Source: Bdellovibrionales bacterium (lineage in GTDB: Bacteria > Bdellovibrionota > Bacteriovoracia > Bacteriovoracales > Bacteriovoracaceae). From it: a stretch of DNA of 5,362 nt. This document shows positions 1-4,522 of the stretch, in pieces. Location of the stretch: assembly GCA_005791855.1 (NCBI GenBank), contig SXUH01000257.1, forward strand, positions 1-5,362. The letters are read 5' to 3'. Numbering within the stretch: position 1 is the stretch's first letter; the number at the start of each line of letters is the position of its first letter. Both the position numbers and the translations under genes were made by a program. The notes under the pieces are model-generated. The model had not been told where the DNA came from and did not search any database. It worked only from the letters and a program-made list of their open reading frames with translations.

Positions 1-34
1 CCTCCACTTCAAGAAACTCAAAGCTAAGAAGTAA
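1..34 (+). CDS. C-terminal end of an upstream gene (partial)
   Basis: The reading frame that starts with the complete codon at position 2 gives the tail LHFKKLKAKK and ends in TAA at 32-34. The last A of this stop is the first A of the rluD start codon (TAATG), a coupling typical of operons, so this is very likely a true gene end. Ten residues are too few to identify it. A lysine-rich tail directly before rluD would suit the cytoplasmic end of a membrane protein such as LspA, a common neighbour of rluD, but that is only a guess. The gene begins outside the window. Confidence 0.6.
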   Translation, partial: LHFKKLKAKK

Positions 35-1005
35 TGGGCCCGGAGGTCTCCGAAGCCCAGGAGTTCGAGCTCGTCGTGACCGAGGAAGACCGGAGCCTCC
101 ACAAGCGCCTCGACCTCTACCTCGTGGCGAAGCTCCCGCAGTTCTCCCGCTCGACCATCCGGCGCCTCTTCGAGGACGAGCAGATCTCCTCGTCGGAGAA
201 GCTCGAGCTCAAGAAGATGCCGCTCGCCGGGACGGTGATCGAGGTCGAGGTGCCGCCGCCCCTCCCCACCGACCTCGTCGCGGAGGACATCCCGCTGGAG
301 ATCCTCTTCGAGGACCCGCACCTCATCATCGTCAACAAGCCCGCGGGCCTGGTGGTCCACCCCGCGCCGGGGCACTACACGGGCACGCTCGTCAACGCCA
401 TCCTCCACCGCTGCCCGGACCTCAAGGGCGTCGGCGCGGAGAAGAGGCCCGGCATCGTCCATCGCCTGGACCTGGGGACCTCCGGGGTGATGGTCGTGGC
501 CAAGGACCAGGCGACCCACGAGGGCCTGGTGAGCCTCTTCTCCGCCCACGACATCGACCGGAAGTACGAAGCGCTGGTCGCGGGGAAGCCGAAGGACCTC
601 ACGGGGACGATCGTCTCGACCCTCGGCCGGCACCCCAGTAATCGCCTGAAAATGGCGGCCAATGTGAAAGTGGGCAAGCGGGCGGTCACGCACTACAAGA
701 CCCTCAAGAACTACGAGGGGGCGACCCACGTGGAGCTCCGCCTCGAGACGGGCCGGACCCACCAGATCCGCGTCCACCTCTCCCAGGTGGTGATGACTCC
801 GGTCCTCTGCGATCCGCTCTACGGGAACCACCAGCACCTGCACAAGCTCCCGGAGCGGGTCCGGGCAATTCTTGAGTCCTACCCTCACCAGCTCCTGCAC
901 GCCAAGGAGCTCGGGTTCGTCCACCCCGTCACCAAGCAAACCCTCCACTTCTCCGCTCCGCCGCCGGAGACCTTCCGGGCCGCAATCAGAGCTTTCTCGG
1001 AGTAG
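34..1005 (+). CDS. rluD: RluD-type 23S rRNA pseudouridine synthase
   Basis: This 323-aa protein matches the RluA/RluD family in order and length (E. coli RluD is 326 aa). An N-terminal S4 RNA-binding domain covers roughly residues 18-75 (KRLDLYLV, then SRSTIRRLF). The catalytic domain follows: KPAGLVVHP at 102-110, the HRLD motif at 143-146 whose Asp146 is the expected catalytic aspartate, TSGVMVVAK at 149-157, GRTHQIRVHL at 240-249, and LLHAKELGF at 287-295. The family isomerises uridine to pseudouridine in large-subunit rRNA; RluD acts on helix 69 of 23S rRNA. The S4 domain is also present in RluC, so the exact target site is inferred. The start ATG overlaps the preceding stop by one base, and no strong Shine-Dalgarno is visible, which suggests translational coupling. 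Codons 200-214 use AAT, AAA and GTG more than the rest of the gene. Confidence 0.93.
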   Translation: MGPEVSEAQEFELVVTEEDRSLHKRLDLYLVAKLPQFSRSTIRRLFEDEQISSSEKLELKKMPLAGTVIEVEVPPPLPTDLVAEDIPLEILFEDPHLIIVNKPAGLVVHPAPGHYTGTLVNAILHRCPDLKGVGAEKRPGIVHRLDLGTSGVMVVAKDQATHEGLVSLFSAHDIDRKYEALVAGKPKDLTGTIVSTLGRHPSNRLKMAANVKVGKRAVTHYKTLKNYEGATHVELRLETGRTHQIRVHLSQVVMTPVLCDPLYGNHQHLHKLPERVRAILESYPHQLLHAKELGFVHPVTKQTLHFSAPPPETFRAAIRAFSE

Positions 1006-1015
1006 GTTTTAGAAG

Positions 1016-1021
1016 TATACT
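1016..1021 (+). promoter_or_regulatory. Possible -10 element just before pgeF
   Basis: TATACT matches five of six bases of the sigma-70 -10 consensus and lies in the short AT-rich gap after rluD. Its spacing would put transcription initiation at about 1028, the A of the pgeF ATG, giving a leaderless message. No good -35 hexamer is visible 16-18 bp upstream (TTTCTC at 993-998 is poor). No clear Shine-Dalgarno precedes the ATG; AGAAG at 1011-1015 is weak and 12 nt away. It could be chance in an operon gap. Confidence 0.3.
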
Positions 1022-1027
1022 ACCCCC

Positions 1028-1606
1028 ATGACTGTCGCATTTTCCCGCACCCTCCCGGTCGGCCGGTTCGAGACCTGGACCGAGAAGCCGCCATTCGAGT
1101 TCCACCAGGTGACCCAGGTCCACGGCACGGAGATCGTCTCCGTCGAAACGCTGCCGGCCGAGGCCGACGGGATGATCCTCTCGTGGGAAGACATGGACAG
1201 GCCCGTGGCGATCAAGACCGCGGACTGCCTCCCGGTGGTGATCCTCGGCGAGAAGGGTGTCGTGTGCGTCCACGCGGGCTGGCGGGGCCTGGCCGGAGAG
1301 ATCCTGTCTCGGCCGGAGGTCTCCCTGATCAGGCCGTACGCCGCCTTCATCGGCCCCTTCATCCACGACTGCTGCTTCGAGGTGTCGGAGGACTTCGCCC
1401 AGAACTTCCCGGAGAGCCCGCTCCTGGAGTCGGAGAACCGGTTCTTCTTCGACCTGGGAGAGGAAGCCCGGAAGCAGCTCCTCTCGGTGAACCCGGAGAT
1501 GGCGATCGACGTCAGCGACGCCTGCACCTGCTGCGACCGCAAGCTCCACAGCTACCGAAGAAACAAGCCGAACCAACGAAACTGGAATCTCTACATAAAA
1601 GGATAA
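1028..1606 (+). CDS. pgeF: Short PgeF/YfiH (polyphenol oxidase/laccase-like) protein
   Basis: This 192-aa protein belongs to the YfiH/PgeF (Cu-oxidase_4, multicopper-laccase-like) family. The metal-site signature is intact: QVHG with His32, TADC with Cys67, and HAGWRG with His82. GPFIHDCCFEV at 109-119 and the C-terminal LHSYRRN at 173-179 are also family hallmarks. In E. coli PgeF edits peptidoglycan precursors by removing chains carrying L-Ser instead of L-Ala; relatives such as FAMIN/LACC1 have purine-nucleoside activities. Typical members are about 240-250 aa. This one lacks most of the N-terminal region that normally carries the GGVS and LNLG-like segments. The start cannot move upstream because an in-frame TAG lies at 1010-1012. 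The C-terminal CTCC at 166-169 is unusually cysteine-rich. It follows rluD by 22 nt and precedes the VKOR gene by 5 nt. The family is confident; the enzymatic activity of the short form is uncertain. Confidence 0.85.
   Translation: MTVAFSRTLPVGRFETWTEKPPFEFHQVTQVHGTEIVSVETLPAEADGMILSWEDMDRPVAIKTADCLPVVILGEKGVVCVHAGWRGLAGEILSRPEVSLIRPYAAFIGPFIHDCCFEVSEDFAQNFPESPLLESENRFFFDLGEEARKQLLSVNPEMAIDVSDACTCCDRKLHSYRRNKPNQRNWNLYIKG
1597..1603 (+). promoter_or_regulatory. Shine-Dalgarno of the VKOR-DsbA gene
   Basis: AAAAGGA lies 8 nt before the ATG at 1612 and overlaps the last codons of pgeF. It fixes the start at 1612 and excludes the much longer open frame that runs upstream to 1183, which is only the pgeF region read in another frame. 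Confidence 0.7.
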
Positions 1607-1611
1607 TCTCC

Positions 1612-2763
1612 ATGGAACACCGGAAGGGTCTCACCACGAACGGGATCACCACGCCAAACTTCATCTTCATCCTGACCGCGCTCGCGATGATCGGCGTCGG
1701 CATCTACCTCACCACCCACTTCTACGACACGCTCTACCCGACCCGCCTCGGGGGCCCGAAGAGCCTGTGCGACGTCTCGAACTTCTTCAACTGCGACACC
1801 GCGACCTACTCGCCGCTCTCGAACGTCGCGGGGGTGCCGATCTCCTTCTTCGGGATCATCGTCGGGCTCCTCTTCCTCTTCTCGAGCCTCATGCCGAGCG
1901 AAGCCCTCGAGCGGACCTCGAGCGTGGTCTCGAAGGTGAACTTCCTCGGCTGCGTCGTCCTCTTCGTCTACTCCCTCGTCGCCCTCGGGAGCCTGTGTCC
2001 GTTCTGCACCGTCTACTACGTCCTCTCGGGGATCGCGGCCTTCCTCATCCACCGGTACGGGATCCGCTCCTGGGCGCCGGACGCGCGGGTGACCGTGGCC
2101 TGGGGGATCATCCTCGCGGTCGGGTCGTTCCTCATGTTCCAGAACACGCGGGCCAAGGAAGACACGAAGAACAAGATCAACACCAGCATCGTCGAGCAGT
2201 TCCGGAAGCTCCCGTCCCTCGGAGACCCGGACCAGGAATCTCCCTACAAGATCCACCTGGCCACGGAGAAGTTCGCCGACTCTCCCATCCGCATCAGCGT
2301 CTTCTCCGACTTCCAGTGTCCCTTCTGCAAGGTCGTGGCCCAGCAGCTGCCCGAGCTCGTCCGGCGGTACCCGAAGGCCGTGTCCATCCAGTACTTCTTC
2401 TACCCGCTGGACCACAAGTGTAACTCCAACGTGAAGAGCGGCTTCCACGAGCACGCCTGCGACGCCGCTCAGCTCGCGGCCTGCGACGAGAAGAAGTTCC
2501 TCGAGGTCCACGACGAGATCTTCGAGGGCCAGGACCGGCTCAATACCCAGCTGCTCCGGGACCTCGCCGCCTCCCACGGGCTGGAGAAGTGCTTCGAAGA
2601 CCCCGAGGCGAAGAACAGGGTCATCGCCGGGATCAACCAGAGCACGAAGTTCAACCTGAAGTCCACCCCGACGATCATCGTCAACGGGAAGAAGATCGAA
2701 GGGACGATCCCGTCGAACCAGTTCTTCGCCATCTTCGACGACATCCTCCGCGGGCAGAAATGA
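1612..2763 (+). CDS. VKOR-DsbA fusion, periplasmic disulfide-bond-forming oxidoreductase
   Basis: This 383-aa protein joins a vitamin K epoxide reductase (VKOR) domain to a DsbA-like thioredoxin domain. Five likely membrane segments lie near residues 15-34, 77-94, 109-127, 132-148 and 161-178. The VKOR half shows the loop cysteines Cys53 and Cys61, the SNVAGVP stretch at 70-76, and the active-site CPFC at 129-132. Positively charged stretches at the N-terminus (HRK) and between segments 4 and 5 (HRYGIR) predict cytoplasmic loops there. That places both cysteine pairs and the C-terminal domain in the periplasm. The thioredoxin half has a second CPFC at 236-239 and a cis-proline motif STPT at 351-354. 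By family knowledge, the DsbA half oxidises exported proteins and passes electrons to the VKOR half and then to quinone, replacing separate DsbA and DsbB. Four extra cysteines (270, 283, 291, 327) could form structural disulfides. The stop overlaps the tatD start (ATGA). Confidence 0.93.
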   Translation: MEHRKGLTTNGITTPNFIFILTALAMIGVGIYLTTHFYDTLYPTRLGGPKSLCDVSNFFNCDTATYSPLSNVAGVPISFFGIIVGLLFLFSSLMPSEALERTSSVVSKVNFLGCVVLFVYSLVALGSLCPFCTVYYVLSGIAAFLIHRYGIRSWAPDARVTVAWGIILAVGSFLMFQNTRAKEDTKNKINTSIVEQFRKLPSLGDPDQESPYKIHLATEKFADSPIRISVFSDFQCPFCKVVAQQLPELVRRYPKAVSIQYFFYPLDHKCNSNVKSGFHEHACDAAQLAACDEKKFLEVHDEIFEGQDRLNTQLLRDLAASHGLEKCFEDPEAKNRVIAGINQSTKFNLKSTPTIIVNGKKIEGTIPSNQFFAIFDDILRGQK

Positions 2764-3536
2764 GGTACGTCGAGACCCACTGCCACCTCGACTACCTGAA
2801 GGAGCTCCCGCTGGCGGACCTCCGGGAGAAGATCCGGGACGCCGGGATCACCAAGGTGGTGACCATCGGCGTGGATCCGCAGAACCTCGATAAGGTGCTC
2901 GAGCTCTCGAACGCCTGCGACGAAGTCTACTTCACCCAGGGGATCCATCCCCACGACGCCAAGGAAGCCACGGCGCTGGAGTTCGAGAAGATCCGCCAGC
3001 GCTCGTCGCTGAGGAAGATGGTCGCGGTGGGAGAGATCGGCCTGGACTACCACTACAACAACTCTCCTCCGGAGGTGCAGCGGGAGGTCTTCGAGACCCA
3101 GCTGCAGCTCGCCTGCGACCTCGACCTGCCGGTGGTGATCCACACCCGCGACGCGGAGGCGGACACCACGGCGATCCTCCGGAACTTCTCCTCGAAGCTC
3201 CGGAGGAAGGGCGTGGTCCACAGCTTCACCTCCAGCCGGGAGTTCGCGGAGTTCGTCCTCGCCGAGGAGTTCCACCTGGGCTTCAACGGCATCATCACCT
3301 TCAAGAAGGCGGAGAACGTCCAGGACGTGGTGAGGCTCGCGCCGGTGGACCGGATCCTCTTCGAGACCGACGCGCCCTTCCTCACCCCCGTTCCCCACCG
3401 CGGGAAGGAAAACGCGCCCTACTACCTCCCCTTCATCGCGCAGAAGATCGCCGAGCTCAAGGCCCAGGACCTGGGAACTCTGGTGCAGACGGTGTACGAG
3501 AATTCACTCCGGTGCTTTCCGAAGCTTCGGGACTAG
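2760..3536 (+). CDS. tatD: TatD-family metal-dependent DNase/hydrolase
   Basis: This 258-aa protein has the usual TatD length and all expected metal ligands of this amidohydrolase-like TIM barrel: THCH near the N-terminus (His7, His9), Glu92 in GEIGLDYHY, His128 in VVIHTRDA, His154 in GVVHSFT, and Asp204 in ETDAPFL. GIHPHDA at 61-67 is a further family block. Members hydrolyse DNA, often as 3'-5' exonucleases, in the cytoplasm; YcfH/YjjV paralogs look alike, so the symbol is the family name. The start at 2760 overlaps the previous stop by four bases (ATGA) and gives the canonical MxxxxTHCHLD beginning. A longer open frame upstream to 2589 would add a meaningless arginine-rich leader and is rejected. 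The TAG stop at 3534-3536 lies inside the left arm of the 139-bp inverted-repeat element, and a 12-bp palindrome CCGAAGCTTCGG (3519-3530) sits just before it. Confidence 0.92.
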   Translation: MRYVETHCHLDYLKELPLADLREKIRDAGITKVVTIGVDPQNLDKVLELSNACDEVYFTQGIHPHDAKEATALEFEKIRQRSSLRKMVAVGEIGLDYHYNNSPPEVQREVFETQLQLACDLDLPVVIHTRDAEADTTAILRNFSSKLRRKGVVHSFTSSREFAEFVLAEEFHLGFNGIITFKKAENVQDVVRLAPVDRILFETDAPFLTPVPHRGKENAPYYLPFIAQKIAELKAQDLGTLVQTVYENSLRCFPKLRD

Positions 3537-3671
3537 AACTCATTTAAAGTCTCAGATTCTAGGCGACTAGGAGTGACGACTGAAGCGTGCTACTGCACGC
3601 CGCAGGAAGGAGCGACGACCCGGGCCGCCGGTGCGGGCAACGACGAAGATGAGGCTTTAAATGAGTTCTAG
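3533..3671. mobile_element. 139-bp inverted-repeat element between convergent genes (MITE-like or structured RNA/terminator)
   Basis: The 17-bp sequence CTAGAACTCATTTAAAG at 3533-3549 returns as an exact inverted copy at 3655-3671. Allowing one T/G wobble (3550 with 3654), the pairing extends to 22 bp (3533-3554 with 3650-3671). The interior is GC-rich, has no convincing reading frame, and folds locally. Both ends are CTAG, so the element can be read as 131 bp with terminal inverted repeats AACTCATTTAAAG, flanked by a CTAG target duplication. It could equally be a longer repeat with a TA duplication, because CTAG is its own reverse complement. Removing one CTAG plus the interior leaves both flanking genes with intact TAG stops overlapping in a single CTAG, which is what a clean insertion predicts. 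Alternatives are a bidirectional terminator or a folded non-coding RNA; no T-run typical of an intrinsic terminator is present. No transposase is in the window. Confidence 0.55.
3585..3600. repeat. Perfect hairpin inside the 139-bp element
   Basis: GCGTGC and GCACGC form a perfect 6-bp stem around the loop TACT. It lies near the centre of the inverted-repeat element. A second, weaker GC-rich stem follows on the right: CCCG at 3619-3622 can pair with CGGG at 3634-3637. Together with the outer 22-bp stem this suggests a branched fold in RNA or a cruciform in DNA. There is no T-run after it, so it does not look like an intrinsic terminator. Confidence 0.5.
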
Positions 3672-3925
3672 CCGGAGATTTTGAGGAGGCTCGCGAGGAT
3701 GTCATCCTGCGGGTGCTGGCCCAGGAGGAACTCCTTCACGAAGTCGATGTCGACGGCGTAGAGCTCTTCGAGGCCCAGGGGGGCCTGCGATCCGGAGTCC
3801 GGATTTTCCATCCGGAGAAAATAGGATTCGAGGATCTTGGTCCTCGGGTAGCGGTTGAGAGTTGCCTTCGCGACCAGGAGTTTACTGATCCTAAGCTCCT
3901 CATCGGTTTGTGATGTTCGAGTCAT
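3668..3925 (-). CDS. Hypothetical 85-aa protein, unrecognised family
   Basis: I do not recognise this protein. Its minus-strand codons after the first dozen end overwhelmingly in C or G (CTC, ATC, GAC, GTC), like the neighbouring genes, whereas the opposing plus-strand frame shows no such bias; this supports a real gene. The first codons (ACT CGA ACA TCA CAA) are less biased and resemble the AT-rich DNA upstream. The product is charged and probably helical, with no signal peptide, membrane segment or cysteine. It begins MTRTSQTDEE and ends LASLLKISG; the stretch ILESYFLRMENP near residues 31-42 may be a helix. A purine-rich GAGAAAAG precedes the ATG as a modest ribosome site. Its TAG stop lies in the right arm of the inverted-repeat element, mirroring the tatD stop. 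It is transcribed toward tatD and away from the AT-rich gap. Confidence 0.6.
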   Translation of the reverse strand: MTRTSQTDEELRISKLLVAKATLNRYPRTKILESYFLRMENPDSGSQAPLGLEELYAVDIDFVKEFLLGQHPQDDILASLLKISG

Positions 3926-3952
3926 TCTTTTCTCTAGTTGATTGTTTCCACA

Positions 3953-3958
3953 ATTGTA
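3953..3958 (-). promoter_or_regulatory. Possible -10 element for the 85-aa gene
   Basis: On the minus strand this reads TACAAT, five of six matches to the sigma-70 -10 consensus. It lies 27 bases before the ATG at 3925, so the message would have a short leader containing GAGAAAAG. No strong -35 is present; TTGCTG occurs 14 bp upstream, which is too close for standard spacing. The hairpin-like repeat ATTGT-TTCC-ACAAT at 3941-3954 overlaps this element and could be an operator. Confidence 0.3.
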
Positions 3959-4013
3959 CTAATGAACTGCGTCAGCAAGAATACAAATTAACTCTTAGAA
4001 TAAATTGTTCAGG

Positions 4014-4019
4014 TATAAT
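4014..4019 (+). promoter_or_regulatory. Consensus -10 hexamer TATAAT in the AT-rich gap
   Basis: A perfect TATAAT lies 142 bases before the start of the exported-protein gene, within DNA of about 33% G+C. No convincing -35 hexamer is visible at 16-18 bp (ACTCTT at 3991-3996 is poor) and no extended -10 TG is present. It could drive the downstream gene with a long leader of about 135 nt or a small RNA ending near 4105. Chance occurrence in AT-rich DNA is also plausible. Confidence 0.35.
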
Positions 4020-4082
4020 TATGACACGCTTTAGAATATGAATTCAAGTTATAGTAGTTCTCATTACTGAACCTAAATTTTT

Positions 4083-4105
4083 CCGACGGGAGTTCGGCAC
4101 TTTTT
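4083..4105 (+). terminator. Weak intrinsic terminator-like hairpin
   Basis: CCGA at 4083-4086 pairs with TCGG at 4094-4097 around a 7-nt loop, and a run of five T follows at 4101-4105 after the spacer CAC. The stem is short and the T-run is offset by three bases, so termination would be weak. It could end a short transcript from the TATAAT at 4014 or act as an attenuator in the leader of the gene at 4162. Read on the minus strand it is followed by A residues and would not terminate. Confidence 0.3.
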
Positions 4106-4127
4106 GCAAGAGTAAATTGGTTATGTT

Positions 4128-4156
4128 CTCTTTAATCAGCTATTTTGATTAAGGAG
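4128..4156 (+). promoter_or_regulatory. Hairpin burying the Shine-Dalgarno of the exported-protein gene
   Basis: CTCTTTAATCA at 4128-4138 pairs with TGATTAAGGAG at 4146-4156 to make an 11-bp stem with a single T/G wobble (4131 with 4153) and a 7-nt loop. The right arm ends exactly with AAGGAG (4151-4156), the strong Shine-Dalgarno sited 5 nt before the ATG at 4162. In RNA the ribosome site would therefore be fully paired. This is the architecture of an RNA thermometer or another translational switch. The pairing is directly seen; the regulatory role is inferred. Confidence 0.6.
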
Positions 4157-4161
4157 TTGCG

Positions 4162-4515
4162 ATGAAAATCTTTTTTGCCCTATTGCTTATGGTGAGTGCC
4201 GGCGCCTTCGCCAACTGCGACGTCGACGAACTTCGAAAAGAAATGGTGGCCGCCTACGACAAGTCCATGCCGGTGAACGACGAGAAGGGCATCACCGGGA
4301 TCGCCAAGGCAAAGAACATCGTCGTCTCCGACTACCTGATGAAGGTGGAGGTGGACAACTTCCTCATCGCCAACTTCGACCTCGACATCAACTGGAAGAA
4401 CGGAGACTCGCAGACCGTGAAGACCATGGTGGTGAGTGTCGTCGACCTGAACAAGTGCACGCTCCGGCCGTTCAAGACCGGGGACACGCTCACGGATTCC
4501 CTGAGCTTGAAGTGA
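4162..4515 (+). CDS. Small exported (periplasmic) protein, unknown function
   Basis: This 117-aa protein starts with a clear Sec signal peptide: MK, a hydrophobic core IFFALLLMV, and a likely signal-peptidase I site after AFA at residue 17. Asn precedes the first cysteine, so it does not have a lipoprotein lipobox. The mature part is about 100 residues, soluble-looking, with only two cysteines, Cys19 near its start and Cys99 near its end, which could form a disulfide in the periplasm. Alternating hydrophobic stretches such as YLMKVEVDNFLIANFDLDI and TVKTMVVSVVDL suggest beta strands. I do not recognise the family. AAGGAG 5 nt before the ATG supports the start but lies in a hairpin. Codons after the signal peptide are strongly C/G-ending, so it is native to this genome. 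The stop TGA directly abuts the stop of the convergent HD gene. Confidence 0.85.
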   Translation: MKIFFALLLMVSAGAFANCDVDELRKEMVAAYDKSMPVNDEKGITGIAKAKNIVVSDYLMKVEVDNFLIANFDLDINWKNGDSQTVKTMVVSVVDLNKCTLRPFKTGDTLTDSLSLK

Positions 4516-4522
4516 TCACTTC
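4509..4522. repeat. Palindrome formed by two abutting convergent stop codons
   Basis: GAAGTGATCACTTC is a perfect 14-bp palindrome. The plus-strand TGA (4513-4515) and the minus-strand TGA (4518-4516) touch with no spacer, so each gene ends in AAG TGA and continues antisense into the other. No terminator is visible between them, so the two messages probably overlap at their 3' ends. Confidence 0.8.

Noticed and set aside
633..678. Local codon-use shift in rluD as a sign of recombination
   Set aside because: Only about 15 codons are involved and they encode a conserved RNA-binding stretch of the family; too short to argue for transfer.
1183..1611. Upstream extension of the VKOR-DsbA reading frame by 143 codons
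   Set aside because: The extension overlaps pgeF and is rich in Arg, Gly and Pro, as expected for a GC-rich out-of-frame reading. The ATG at 1612 has a good Shine-Dalgarno and gives a normal N-terminus.
1591..2577. Long minus-strand open frame opposite VKOR-DsbA
   Set aside because: Its translation is Glu, Arg, Val and Asp-rich low complexity with no motif, typical of the antisense of a GC-rich gene. The plus strand carries clear catalytic motifs.
2589..2759. Longer tatD start
   Set aside because: The added 57 residues are Arg/Glu-rich and overlap the end of VKOR-DsbA. The ATG at 2760 gives the canonical TatD N-terminus with an ATGA overlap.
2469..3398. Long minus-strand open frame opposite tatD
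   Set aside because: It is antisense to the complete set of TatD ligands, has low-complexity composition, and has no start signal.
3519..3530. Palindrome CCGAAGCTTCGG as the tatD terminator
   Set aside because: It lies inside the coding sequence, allows only a 4-bp stem, and has no T-run after it.
3533..3671. Integron attC site
   Set aside because: The ends do not match the RYYYAAC and GTTRRRY core sites, and there is no integrase or cassette array.
3533..3671. Retron msr-msd RNA
   Set aside because: Inverted repeats around a folded core resemble one superficially, but no reverse transcriptase is in the window and the layout is explained by an insertion between stops.
3713..3913. 66-aa plus-strand open frame
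   Set aside because: Its third positions lack the genome's C/G bias, while the overlapping minus-strand frame has it. It starts at GTG without a ribosome site.
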